Below, piece by piece: positions 42,511-50,701 of a stretch of 64,000 nucleotides of DNA. The notes below the pieces were generated by a model, which was not told the origin of the DNA, made no database searches, and saw only the letters and a program-made list of their open reading frames with translations. The position numbers were made by a program, and so were the translations under genes. Origin of the DNA: Bog-257 sp963805985 (GTDB taxonomy: Bacteria; Acidobacteriota; Terriglobia; Terriglobales; Acidobacteriaceae); the NCBI GenBank assembly GCA_963805985.1, contig CAWDWG010000009.1, positions 310,001-374,000 on the forward strand, read 5' to 3'. How positions within the stretch are numbered: the first letter of the stretch is position 1; every line of letters starts with the position of its first letter.

Positions 42511-42800
42511 GGCAAGCGTAGGAGCGATTATAAGGGGGCGCGAAGAATGTGCCGCCGGATAAAGCCGGCTCAGGAACGGAAATAAAACGGATTGGACGCT
42601 GGCCTGAAGGCCAGCTCTACCCGGACGCAGCGGGATCAGTAGTGCGTTTCCCAGTCTCGAAAAGCGCGAGACCCTTCGGCAAGCTCATGGCGCAGGCTCT
42701 GGCGTCCCCGGGGGGCGTTTGCTGGCGGCTGGACGCCGCCAGGACAGCCGGCCGGAGGCCGGCGCTACTCGAGAACTGGTTTTTCAGCCGATCGGTCCAG
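42511..42800. repeat. Cluster of dispersed palindromes upstream of tatD
   Basis: gccggataaagccggc (42554-42569), gctggcctgaaggccagc (42598-42615), agtctcgaaaagcgcgagac (42653-42672, also at 47472) and the pair ggcggctggacgccgcc / gccggccggaggccggc (42724-42767). No gene is supported. Confidence 0.75.
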
Positions 42801-42807
42801 CCGGACG

Positions 42808-44049
42808 CTATTCGTAGCGCAAGGCTTCGATGGGATCGAGGCGCGAGGCTTTGATTGCGGGCAGCATTCCGCTCACCAGGCCCACCACCGCCAGAATGAT
42901 GGTCGCGACTACGACCGTCGAAGGATTGATGATGAGGCGGATGTCGGCGGCCTCGGCGTTCTTGGCGACGGCGCTGTAGAAGGTGATTCGTCCGACGCCG
43001 ATCGATACCGCGTAGGCCAGCAGGATTCCGGCGATGCCGCCGATGAAGGTGATGGTCAGCGCCTCGGCCAGGAACTGGAAGAGGATGTCGCGACGGCGGC
43101 CGCCGAGGGCTTTCTCTACGCCGATCTCGCGCGTGCGTTGAGTGACGGACACCAGCATGATGTTCATCAGGCCGACGCCGCCGATGCCGAGCGTGAGCGT
43201 GCCGATGAAGCCAAGCAGGACTTTCAGGCCGGCGGTGATGATCTGAAATTGCTTCAGCTGCTTCATCATGTTGAAGATGAAGACGGCGCGTTTGTCGTCG
43301 GGCTTGAAGTTGTACTGCAGCGCCAGCGCCCCGCGCACCTGCCGCTCAACCAGCTCGTAATCGTTGCCTTCATAGGACATCCAGATGCCGTCGAGGTAGT
43401 GCGTGTCCTTGAAGTCGCTCATGGTGCTGAACGGGATGTAGACGGTCTTGTTGACGCTGTCGTCGCCTTCCTGCATGTGCGGCGTAAGCACGCCGACGAC
43501 GCGATAGCTGATGCCGCCAATTCTTATGTACTGGCCCAGCGCGTATTCGCCGGAGAAGAGCTTGAGCTTGGCGTCCGAGCTGATCACTGCGACACGCGAG
43601 CGCGAGGCCTCATCGTCTTCGTTGAACAGGCGGCCTTCGGAGAGATTGAGAGCCAGGATGTGGAAGATGCTGGGACGATCGCCGTTGATTGGCAGATCGT
43701 AGGTGCGGACGTCGTGCTGCACGCTCAAGGTCTTGCTTACCTCGGGCGTGATGCGATTCACGAGAGGCGCGGCTGCTTGAACGCGATCGATGTCTTCGAT
43801 GGTGAACTTGATCTGTGTGCCGGCTTTTTGCCCGCCAGCCTGCTGCGAGGTGCGGCCGGGGAAGACACCGATGATGCGCGTGCCCCAGTTGGCGAAGATG
43901 ACCTCGATGGCGCGGCCGAAGCCTGCGCCGTAGGCAAGCAGGAGGACGACCGTAGCGATGCCCCACGCCATGCCGAGCATGGTTAGGGCGGTGCGGCGGC
44001 GGTTGTAGCGCATCGCGTCGTAAGCCTGGGTTGCAAGATCGCGGACCAT
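42808..44049 (-). CDS. MacB/FtsX-type ABC transporter permease
   Basis: A 413-residue protein with the MacB layout. It has an N-terminal TM helix (LTMLGMAWGIATVVLLLAYG), a large periplasmic MacB_PCD domain (about 45-280) and three C-terminal helices (MNIMLVSVTQRTREIGVEKA, ALTITFIGGIAGILLAYAVS, VATIILAVVGLVSGMLPAIK). REIGVEKALGGRRRDIL is the cytoplasmic coupling region. It ends LDPIEALRYE. Such permeases work in mechanotransmission or efflux with an ATPase and a membrane fusion protein; neither is adjacent. The start at 44049 has GAGGA upstream. A second, related permease gene precedes it (44466-45713). Confidence 0.88.
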   Translation of the reverse strand: MVRDLATQAYDAMRYNRRRTALTMLGMAWGIATVVLLLAYGAGFGRAIEVIFANWGTRIIGVFPGRTSQQAGGQKAGTQIKFTIEDIDRVQAAAPLVNRITPEVSKTLSVQHDVRTYDLPINGDRPSIFHILALNLSEGRLFNEDDEASRSRVAVISSDAKLKLFSGEYALGQYIRIGGISYRVVGVLTPHMQEGDDSVNKTVYIPFSTMSDFKDTHYLDGIWMSYEGNDYELVERQVRGALALQYNFKPDDKRAVFIFNMMKQLKQFQIITAGLKVLLGFIGTLTLGIGGVGLMNIMLVSVTQRTREIGVEKALGGRRRDILFQFLAEALTITFIGGIAGILLAYAVSIGVGRITFYSAVAKNAEAADIRLIINPSTVVVATIILAVVGLVSGMLPAIKASRLDPIEALRYE

Positions 44050-44119
44050 AAAGATCGTCCTCAGAAGATTGCTTGGGTAGAGCAGACCTTCAGGTCCGCG
44101 TCCACGCCGCTGTTGCAAT

Positions 44120-44335
44120 CAGAGTCGGCTTCAGCCGACGGTATAAGTGTCGCCCGCTGAAGCGGGCTCTCTCTTAAAAGCTACTATTAACGCGGCGCTG
44201 AAGCGCCGCACTACTCAATCTCAACTCCGCTTGAAGCAACGATCCTCGCGGTTCGAACGAACCGCAGATCCCTCGGTCGGACTAAAGTCCTCGGTCGGGA
44301 TGACAAAGTAACAAGAAGGCCGTCGTGTGCGCAGG
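44120..44335. repeat. Palindrome cluster between the two permease genes
   Basis: gtcggcttcagccgac (44124-44139), gcccgctgaagcgggc (44152-44167), gcggcgctgaagcgccgc (44192-44209), then the gaaccgcagatccctcggtc unit with a ctaaag centre (44252-44304). Each has the same type of centre (TTCAG or TGAAG) but a different stem. Confidence 0.8.
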
Positions 44336-44468
44336 CCTGAAGGCCTGCTCTACCTGCACTCCTGAAGGCCTGCTCTACCTGGCTCCTGAAGGCCTGCTCT
44401 ACCTGCACTCCTGAAGGCCTGCTCTACCTGCGCTCCTGAAGGCCGGCCCTGAAGGCCCGCTCTTCCTA
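44336..44468. repeat. Tandem repeat array, 24-25-bp units
   Basis: Four units of the form cctgaaggcctgctctacct plus gcact or gct (25, 24, 25, 25 bp) are followed by a 13-bp partial unit and a diverged 23-bp unit. The array ends inside the stop codon of the minus-strand permease (44466-44468). Each unit carries an aggcct or cctgaagg core, which pairs with itself. Non-coding except for that overlap. Confidence 0.9.
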
Positions 44469-45713
44469 CTCCTGCCTCAGTGCGTCGACCGGCTGCAGCA
44501 TTGCCGCTTTGCGCGCGGGATAAATTCCGGCGACGATTCCGGCGACCGCCAGCGTTCCGATCGCCAGCGTTGCCGACATGAACGACATGCTAGGCGGATC
44601 GAACCCCGGCGCCGCATCGCCTATGCCGCGCATCATGAACATCAACAGTGCGGCGCCGCCCATGCCGATGGCGCCGCTCATCAGTGTAAGAAACGCTCCT
44701 TCCAGGAAAAACTGCAGCAGGATGCTGCGATTGGTTGCGCCCAGGGCTTTGCGCAATCCGATCTCGCGGGTGCGCTCGCTGACCGCCACCAGCATGATGT
44801 TGATGATGCCGATCGCACCCAGCGTCAAGGTCACGATACCGACGCCGCCGAGGAACAGGTCCATCGCGTCGAAAATTTTGCCGACGGTTTCCGAGTTCTT
44901 GATGGTGTCCCAATCTTCGAAGGCGTCTTCGTCGCGCCAGTCGAAGTTGTGATTGCGGGCGATGATCCTGCGGACCTCTTCACGCGCCTGCGCATGCTCG
45001 CTGCGAACGCGCGGCCGGTAGTTGATGAACGACACCGCGTCCTGTTGGCCGTCTTTGATCAGCGGGAAATACTCACGCATGGTGCTGAAGGGCATGAAGA
45101 CGCGATTGTTGGTGGAGTTGTTGTCGCCGTGACCGACGCGCTCCACTACGCCGATCACCTCGAAGCGAATGCCGTCCAGCAGGATGGCGTTGCCGACTGC
45201 CGGGCGGCCGGGGAAGAGATTCTTCAGCATCTCGTCGCCGACGACAGCCACGAGGCGTTTCTGGGTTTCGTCATCCTGATTGAACCAGCGCCCGGCGGCC
45301 AGCGGTAGATAACGGATCTGGTTGTAATGCGGGGGAACGCCGCTGACTTCGCCGTTGGTGTTGGCGTACTCGCTGACCTCGCGGAGGTCCTCGCGCGACA
45401 GCACCGGCGCCGCGGAGCGGACGTGCGGCGCCTCGGCCAGGATGTCGCGATAGTCCTGGTCGGTGAGGTTGTAACTGCGGCCGGAACTCATGTTGCCGGC
45501 GACTGCGGGCGCCCGGCCGGGGAAGACGAACATGATGTCTTCTCCCAGCGAGTTGAGTTCGCGGCGATTGCCGGAGCGGAATCCCTCGCCCAAGCCGACC
45601 AGCAGCAGCAGCGATCCCACGCCCCAGGCGATGCCGAACATCGTCAGGAACGAGCGCAGCTTGTGCGCCCATAGGGTGCGCAGCATCTGGCGGAGGATCT
45701 CGAAGAACATCAT
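44466..45713 (-). CDS. MacB/FtsX-type ABC transporter permease
   Basis: A 415-residue paralogue-like partner of the gene at 42808. It has an N-terminal helix (LTMFGIAWGVGSLLLLVGLG), a periplasmic region with GRWFNQDDETQKRLVAVVGD, and three C-terminal helices with INIMLVAVSERTREIGLRKA and ALGATNRSILLQFFLEGAFL. It ends MLQPVDALRQE. The two genes are in the same orientation with about 416 bases of repeats between them. The ATG/ATG pair at 45713 and 45710 lacks a strong ribosome site. No ATPase subunit is next to it. Its last codons overlap a tandem repeat array. Confidence 0.87.
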   Translation of the reverse strand: MMFFEILRQMLRTLWAHKLRSFLTMFGIAWGVGSLLLLVGLGEGFRSGNRRELNSLGEDIMFVFPGRAPAVAGNMSSGRSYNLTDQDYRDILAEAPHVRSAAPVLSREDLREVSEYANTNGEVSGVPPHYNQIRYLPLAAGRWFNQDDETQKRLVAVVGDEMLKNLFPGRPAVGNAILLDGIRFEVIGVVERVGHGDNNSTNNRVFMPFSTMREYFPLIKDGQQDAVSFINYRPRVRSEHAQAREEVRRIIARNHNFDWRDEDAFEDWDTIKNSETVGKIFDAMDLFLGGVGIVTLTLGAIGIINIMLVAVSERTREIGLRKALGATNRSILLQFFLEGAFLTLMSGAIGMGGAALLMFMMRGIGDAAPGFDPPSMSFMSATLAIGTLAVAGIVAGIYPARKAAMLQPVDALRQE

Positions 45714-46016
45714 GGGAGGTAGGGCTCCGGCTGTGCGAGAAATCGATCCATTGTTACTTACGAAAATGTGGCTAAGTTGGTTCCGGCAATCGACACTACA
45801 ACCTTCTATTGGACTCTATTAACTTCCGAAATGGTAGCGACTTAGCTAGGAATGGGATGACTGGCGGCAGGGCGCGTTACAGCGCGATGAAAAACGTGCG
45901 GATATGCACAATTCCCGTCCAAAATGGGGCGAAATTGGTTATATTAGAAGTACACCAGCCGCGATTTCAGAGATTGCTCAGGGTGTAAATTTTTCAGGGT
46001 TCAGGAGTGGAGAGAA
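45714..46016. other. Intergenic region, likely promoters of flanking genes
   Basis: A 303-bp divergent gap. A TATATT sequence at about 45940 lies 77 bases before the DUF2934 start and could be a -10 element. I see no clear -35 and no repeats. Confidence 0.35.
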
Positions 46017-46307
46017 ATGCCGAAAGCACCACGGGACAAGGACAGCGCAACGCCAAAGAAACGCACCAGCAAAGTCGCGCCCGCGACCGGAAACGGCGTC
46101 CATGGGGCGAACGGAAACGGCGCCAACGCATCCGTAACCGCCCCGGCACAGGTTTCCAGCGGTACCGCAGTTGTGCCGACGATCGAGGAGCGAATCCGCG
46201 CACGTGCCTATGAGATTTATCTGGAGCGCGGCGACAACGGTGGCTCTCCGGAGCAGGACTGGCTGCGCGCCAAGGAAGAGATCTGCGGCCGCGCGACAAC
46301 CGCCTAA
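46017..46307 (+). CDS. DUF2934 domain protein
   Basis: A 96-residue protein. The first half is Lys/Ala/Asn-rich and low in complexity (PRDKDSATPKKRTSKVAPA, then GNGVHGANGNGAN). The C-terminal 45 residues match DUF2934: EERIRARAYEIYLERGDNGG followed by SPEQDWLRAKEEI. DUF2934 proteins are small soil-bacterial proteins of unknown function; the conserved Tyr, Trp and Ala pattern suggests a helical bundle. GGAG lies upstream of the ATG. A stand-alone receiver follows 187 bases later on the same strand. Confidence 0.85.
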   Translation: MPKAPRDKDSATPKKRTSKVAPATGNGVHGANGNGANASVTAPAQVSSGTAVVPTIEERIRARAYEIYLERGDNGGSPEQDWLRAKEEICGRATTA

Positions 46308-46493
46308 TTCGCAAAGTTATCAATCCTAGTTGTTTATCCCCGGCAGGCTGACGGGAAGCGTGCGCTTTGAAAACGGCGCGCGCTCAGCCCTTTGCACGCC
46401 TGCCGGAGGATGGGCTACTATACTTGTCGTTGGGCGGCGGACCGGTTGGTTGGCTTTACCGGACGGCGGACTACAGATCGTCAGGACCCAAGC

Positions 46494-46874
46494 TTGAGTC
46501 AGGTTCTTCTTGTTGACGACAATCCACTGCAACTGAGCGTTCGCGAAGCTGTTCTGCGGACCGCTGGGTTCCAGGTTTCGGTGGCCACCACGGCAGAAAG
46601 CGCGCTGGCCACGCTGCGCGTGTTGTCGAACCGTGTTGGCGTGGTCATAACCGATCACCTGATGCCGGGCTGCAGCGGCTCTGAGCTGGTGCGGCAACTG
46701 CGGGAGTTCAACCAATGGCTGCCGGTAATTGTGCTCAGCGGCCTGGCTGAGGCCGAGACGGAATACGCGGGCCTGGGCGTCGTCTTCCGGCACAAACCCA
46801 TCCCACCCCCCGATTTGATTGAGCTGGTGAGGGCCAGTCTGGATCAGGCGAACCAGCAGTCGGGCGCTGCATAA
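46494..46874 (+). CDS. Stand-alone response regulator receiver domain
   Basis: A 126-residue CheY-like receiver. QVLLVDDNPLQ has the acidic pair, VVITDHLMPG the phospho-acceptor Asp, VIVLSG the switch Ser and RHKPIPPPDL the conserved Lys-Pro. All key residues are present, so phosphorylation is expected. There is no output domain, and the partner kinase is elsewhere. The TTG at 46494 is chosen, since AGGA lies seven bases upstream and the frame before it (to 46392) has no family similarity. Confidence 0.85.
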   Translation: MSQVLLVDDNPLQLSVREAVLRTAGFQVSVATTAESALATLRVLSNRVGVVITDHLMPGCSGSELVRQLREFNQWLPVIVLSGLAEAETEYAGLGVVFRHKPIPPPDLIELVRASLDQANQQSGAA

Positions 46875-47023
46875 AACAGTCGTCTCCTGTCGTGCTGCGC
46901 GAATCGTCCGGTAGCCTCCAATCGATATGTGACTAAAGTTACATGGCGTTGTGCGCCTGGCGGCGTTATCCTTAAGGCATTCGGCGCGGCCGTTCGGCCG
47001 CAAGATGAGAAGGGAATCATACG

Positions 47024-47467
47024 ATGTCAGAGCAGGGACGCAGGTACGTGCGCTTCGGCGCAGTGATGGCCGTGATCGTGATCGCGCTCGGTTACCTTGC
47101 CTATACCGGCGTGCAGGACAGCAAGAGTTATTACGTGACCATCAAAGAGCTGAAGGGGATGGGCGATGGCGCCTACGCCAAGCGGCTGCGCGTGGCCGGC
47201 AATGTTGCGCCCGGGTCGATCAAGCGGCAGGGAACGCACGCCGAGTTCGAGCTGATTGAGCAGGACCGCACCTTGCCCGTGGTTTATACCGGAACGGAAA
47301 CGCTGCCTGACACCTTCAAGGACAATGCGCAAGCGCTGGCGGAAGGCCGCTTCGGACGCGACGGCGTGTTCCATGCCACGAATATCCAGGCCAAGTGCGC
47401 CTCGAAGTACGCGCCCCAGCAGCCCGGCCAGCCCGGAGCCGCTCCGGCCTCGCAGGGGAAGACCTAG
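47024..47467 (+). CDS. ccmE: Cytochrome c maturation haem chaperone CcmE, Cys variant (CxxxY)
   Basis: A 147-residue protein with an N-terminal anchor helix (YVRFGAVMAVIVIALGYLAY) and an OB-fold periplasmic domain (RVAGNVAPGSIKR, FELIEQDRTLPVVYTGTETL, PDTFKDNAQALAEGRFGRDG). In the haem-binding stretch the sequence is QAKCASKYAP. The usual HxxxY becomes CxxxY, with Cys where E. coli has the haem-binding His. This variant is known from sulphate reducers and archaea in the modified System I. The ATG at 47024 has AAGGGA upstream. It opens the ccm cluster, although repeats separate it from ccmA. Confidence 0.92.
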   Translation: MSEQGRRYVRFGAVMAVIVIALGYLAYTGVQDSKSYYVTIKELKGMGDGAYAKRLRVAGNVAPGSIKRQGTHAEFELIEQDRTLPVVYTGTETLPDTFKDNAQALAEGRFGRDGVFHATNIQAKCASKYAPQQPGQPGAAPASQGKT

Positions 47468-47742
47468 CCCAGTCTCGAAAAGCGCGAAGCACCCGATGGC
47501 AAGTTCGATCAGAGCTTTGTATCAGGGCACGTCTTGAGAGTCTGCGTAGGAACCGTGTTGCGAGCGGGGCGCTGGAATACGAGTCGCGAAAATCAAGTGC
47601 CGAAGGCACGGCATAACTTAGCCCAGCACGGAGCCGAAGGCGGAGTGCTGGGTTGGCTGGTAAAAGAACCTGAGTCCCTTCAGGGACGGCAGGGTTCTCA
47701 CGCAGATACTGAAGTCGTGCCCTGATACAAATCAAAGTCTGA
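47468..47742. repeat. Repeat-filled gap between ccmE and ccmA
   Basis: It contains agtctcgaaaagcgcgaagc (47472), a gagtcccttcagggacggca unit with gggttct (47671-47697) and tgaagtcgtgccctgatac (47710-47728). It has the same set of modules as 1136-1300 and 34507, and there is no gene. It may disrupt co-transcription of ccmE with ccmABCD. Confidence 0.7.
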
Positions 47743-48459
47743 ATGAGTCGCAGCGACCCTCACTCTCCGCCTGTCATCGTCCTCGAAAATCTGGTGAAAT
47801 TTTTTGGCAGATTTGCCGCATTGCGCGGCATCTCCGCCAGCTTTGCGCCCGGGCGCCTGTACGTCGTGCTGGGGGACAACGGAGCAGGGAAGAGCACGCT
47901 GCTGCGCGTCGTCGCCGGGCTGATGGAGCCGAGCCAGGGCAGCTTCACGCTGCTGGGTGCGAAGAGGGTTCGCGAGGTTGCGCATCGCGTCGGGTACATG
48001 GGACACGCGCCTCTGCTTTACGACGAGCTCAGCGGCATGGAGAACCTGCGCTACTTCGCCGGCCTCTACGGCATTCATGACGACGAGGTCAGCCGCAGCG
48101 CAATGCGTATGGTCGGGCTTGATTCCGATCTCACCCGGCGCATCGGCCAGTACTCACAGGGCATGCGGCAGCGGCTGTCGCTGGCCCGCGCCGTCCTGCA
48201 CGATCCTGAATTGATTCTGTTGGACGAGCCGTTCTCGAATGTCGATGTACGTTCGGCGCGCGACATGGCTGCGGTGCTGGGACAGGTTCGCGATCGAGGT
48301 AAGACGATTTTTGTGGTTACACATCAGGCGGCGCTGATGGAAGGTGTTGCCGACGAGTTTGTGCAAATGACGGCGGGACAGATTGTCGATCGCCAACCCC
48401 GCCCCAGCCAAAGGACGGCTGCAACGGGGCAACCGGAATCGGTTGGTGTCGCTCCATGA
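47743..48459 (+). CDS. ccmA: Haem exporter ATP-binding subunit CcmA
   Basis: A 238-residue ABC ATPase. The Walker A is GDNGAGKST and the signature YSQGMRQRLSLARAVLHDPE. The Walker B is LILLDEPFSNVD, and VTHQAALME is the H-loop. The length and position directly before ccmB identify it as CcmA, which with CcmB and CcmC releases holo-CcmE for cytochrome c assembly. The stop overlaps the ccmB start by four bases (ATGA). The C-terminus is a Pro/Gln-rich tail of about 20 residues. Confidence 0.88.
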   Translation: MSRSDPHSPPVIVLENLVKFFGRFAALRGISASFAPGRLYVVLGDNGAGKSTLLRVVAGLMEPSQGSFTLLGAKRVREVAHRVGYMGHAPLLYDELSGMENLRYFAGLYGIHDDEVSRSAMRMVGLDSDLTRRIGQYSQGMRQRLSLARAVLHDPELILLDEPFSNVDVRSARDMAAVLGQVRDRGKTIFVVTHQAALMEGVADEFVQMTAGQIVDRQPRPSQRTAATGQPESVGVAP

Positions 48460-49166
48460 GTACGCTAGCCACATCCGCATCCACAACGCGCGTCGCAACC
48501 GTCGCGATCACCCGGACGACGCTGACGAAAGACCTGCGCATGGAATGGCGCTCCAAGGACGCCATCAACTCCATGCTATTTTTTGCGCTGCTCGTCGTCG
48601 TGATCTTCAGCTTCGCCTTCAATCCCACGGCGGAAGAGTCGCGGCACATCGCCGGCGGCCTGATCTGGGTTGCGTTCCTGTTCGCCGCTGTGGTCGCGTT
48701 GAACCAGACCTGGGCGCGCGAGTTGCGCAATCAGGTGCTGGACGCCTATCGCGTCTCGCCGGCGCCGCCGAATGCGCTGTTTCTGGCCAAGGCGATCGGC
48801 AACTTTCTGTTCGTCGTCATTCTGGAATGCCTGATGACGCCGCTGTTCGTGATCTTCTACGAGCTGCGGTCGATCGGGCCGGTGTGGCAGCTGATCGTGG
48901 TCGCGCTGCTGGGAACGTGGGCGCTGGTGGTGAACGGTACCTTCTTCGCGGCGCTCTCCATTCGCACGCGCAGCCGCGAGATCATGCTGCCGCTCATTCT
49001 GTTTCCGATTTCGATTCCGGCGCTGCTGGGCATGGTGGATGCGACTACATCGATCCTGACCGGCGATGCCTCGCCCGACTTCTGGATCAAGATGCTGGCG
49101 GTTTACGATATCGTGTTCACCGCAATTTGCCTGATGTTGTTTGAGACGGTGTTGAATGCGGAGTAA
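48456..49166 (+). CDS. ccmB: Haem exporter membrane subunit CcmB
   Basis: A 236-residue protein with six hydrophobic helices, starting in the overlap with ccmA. TKDLRMEWRSKDAINSMLFF is the typical CcmB start (RKDLRxExRxxexlxxmLfF), then FAFNPTAEESRHIAGGLIWV and a late stretch IRTRSREIMLPLILFPISIP with PALLG. It is the membrane partner of CcmA. A 190-bp gap with hairpin repeats separates it from ccmC. Confidence 0.9.
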   Translation: MSTLATSASTTRVATVAITRTTLTKDLRMEWRSKDAINSMLFFALLVVVIFSFAFNPTAEESRHIAGGLIWVAFLFAAVVALNQTWARELRNQVLDAYRVSPAPPNALFLAKAIGNFLFVVILECLMTPLFVIFYELRSIGPVWQLIVVALLGTWALVVNGTFFAALSIRTRSREIMLPLILFPISIPALLGMVDATTSILTGDASPDFWIKMLAVYDIVFTAICLMLFETVLNAE

Positions 49167-49178
49167 GGAAGGTAGAGT

Positions 49179-49310
49179 GGCGCTTCAGCGCCGCGTCAAC
49201 GCGCGAATTCGGATTGGCCTGGCTTCAGCCCGGCGGCACAGCGGTGTCGTCGGCTGAAAGCCGACTTCAGTCGTAAGGGTTGGCTTTGACGCGAGCCTAA
49301 AGGCTCGCTC
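49179..49310. repeat. Hairpins between ccmB and ccmC
   Basis: ggcgcttcagcgcc (49179-49192), gtcggctgaaagccgac (49249-49265) and gcgagcctaaaggctcgc (49291-49308), the last followed by tctacc. They are three more members of the constant-centre palindrome set, each with a different stem. Confidence 0.8.
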
Positions 49311-49353
49311 TACCTCAACCGCTCACATAGAGATTTTGAAAATTATATCTAAC

Positions 49354-50037
49354 ATGAAAAAACTCGCACTCATTACGATTCCTCTGGTTCTGGTGCTGCT
49401 GATCATCAGCAGCTATCTGGCGCTGGTGGTTGCGCCCACGGAAGCCACGATGGGCGATGTGCAGCGCATCTTCTACTACCACGTTTCCTCCGGGTGGGTG
49501 GGAATGCTCTGCCTCTTCATCAACTTTGTGGCGTCCATTTGGTATCTGTGGAAGCGCAGCCCGGCGAGTGACGCGCTGGCGGCGGCTTCCGCCGAAGTGG
49601 GTGTTGTCTTTGTCGCGGTGTTGCTGCTGATGGGGATACTGTGGGCGCGGCCAGTGTGGGGCATCTGGTGGACGTGGGACGCGAGGTTGACGACCACACT
49701 GGTGCTCTGGCTGATCTATGTGAGTTACCTGGTGCTGCGGAGCTTCTCCGCTGGGCAGACTCAGGTAATGGCTGCGGCGCTGGCGATCTTCGCGTTCGCC
49801 GACGTGCCGATCGTCTACATGTCGATCCGCTGGTTTCGCACGCAACATCCATCGCCGGTGATCGGCGGCGGCGAAGGCTCGGGCATGGCGCCGGGGATTG
49901 CGCACGTCTTTCTCGCCAACCTGGCGATATTCACGATCATCGGCATCCTGTACATTTGGCTGCGCTACAAGCTGGAGATGGCCGAGCAGGCACTGGAATC
50001 GGCCCACGCGCAGGCCGCGTTGAAAGGAGCAGCGTGA
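49354..50037 (+). CDS. ccmC: Haem transfer protein CcmC
   Basis: A 227-residue membrane protein with six helices. The WWTWDARLTTTLVLWLIYVS tryptophan-rich (WWD) motif sits between conserved histidines: FYYHVSSGW before it and RTQHPSPVI after it. These bind haem together with CcmE. MGDVQRIFYYHVS is the typical beginning. The ATG at 49354 is used; a TTG at 49336 is a poorer alternative. The stop codon TGA overlaps the start of the next gene by one base, so translation is coupled. Confidence 0.93.
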   Translation: MKKLALITIPLVLVLLIISSYLALVVAPTEATMGDVQRIFYYHVSSGWVGMLCLFINFVASIWYLWKRSPASDALAAASAEVGVVFVAVLLLMGILWARPVWGIWWTWDARLTTTLVLWLIYVSYLVLRSFSAGQTQVMAAALAIFAFADVPIVYMSIRWFRTQHPSPVIGGGEGSGMAPGIAHVFLANLAIFTIIGILYIWLRYKLEMAEQALESAHAQAALKGAA

Positions 50038-50168
50038 TGAGTTCAATTGCGTTCCTTAAAGTGGCGTACGCGGTGGCGTGGGTGACGTATCTCGGATACC
50101 TCGCGCGCATTCTTCTGCGGATGAAAAAAGTGGAGGAAGAGACCAGGGAGATGGAACGCGGGAAGTGA
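50037..50168 (+). CDS. ccmD: Small CcmD-like membrane protein
   Basis: A 43-residue protein with one helix (FLKVAYAVAWVTYLGYLARI) and a charged C-terminal tail (RMKKVEEETREMERGK). Its size, topology and position directly after ccmC (TGATG overlap, AGGAG upstream) fit CcmD, which tethers CcmE to CcmABC. Identification rests on context, as the sequence is too short for a motif. Confidence 0.75.
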   Translation: MSSIAFLKVAYAVAWVTYLGYLARILLRMKKVEEETREMERGK

Positions 50169-50235
50169 GTTTTTCCCCAAGGTTATCCTCCAGCCGCTAC
50201 GCCCTGTCGGGTAGCATCGGGTCTACACTGGATCT

Positions 50236-50406
50236 ATGTTGCGAGCCCACAAAGAAGCAGTTGCTGCCATCAAGTCTGCGCAGAAGCGGGTTGAGAAGGC
50301 GAAGCAGGAGCGGGACAAGGCTAAGGCTAAACTCAAGCAGACCCAAGCTCGATTAGATCAGGAAAAGGAACAGCTGCGGCGCAGCCAGGAGAGGCTGGAG
50401 AGCTAG
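50236..50406 (+). CDS. Hypothetical small coiled-coil protein
   Basis: A 56-residue ORF reading MLRAHKEAVAAIKSAQKRVE and ending EQLRRSQERLES. It is almost wholly Lys, Glu, Gln, Arg and Ala, with heptad spacing typical of a coiled coil, and has no hydrophobic segment. It lies 67 bases after the CcmD-like gene on the same strand. The ribosome site is weak. The strong coding-like composition and clean ends suggest a real gene, but a database match was not available to me. Confidence 0.4.
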   Translation: MLRAHKEAVAAIKSAQKRVEKAKQERDKAKAKLKQTQARLDQEKEQLRRSQERLES

Positions 50407-50701
50407 ATCTGGGTCTCGGCATGGCTGGCCGGCAATCGTCAGTGGCGCGATGAGCCGTGACACGCAGCAGAGCCACGCGTGCGGTCCCTGCCGGGACCAC
50501 GACTTCCTAATAAACGTTCTACCCGGGACTTCGTCCTGGGCTCAGCTGAATCGTCCTGCAAGGCGCGACGGAAATATGCGAGTGCAAAACTCTTCGCATT
50601 CGGATCGTCACTTCGCACCCGACTTTGCCCAGGTCAGCCTCCAAAGGACGGACGCGAACCTGGGCTACCCATTCTTCTGATCACGTTGCCTGACCCGGTG
50701 A
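50407..50701. repeat. Gap with dispersed repeat modules
   Basis: It contains ccgggacttcgtcctggg (50523-50540) followed by tcctgcaaggcgcgacggaa (50550-50570). Both have parallels in the cluster at 1245-1300, where cccaggactgaagtcctggg and gtcccgcaaggcgggac occur in the same order. No gene is supported. Confidence 0.6.

Noticed and set aside
44336..44468. Possible CRISPR array
   Set aside because: The units are contiguous and near identical with no unique spacers, and no cas gene is present. It is a simple tandem repeat.
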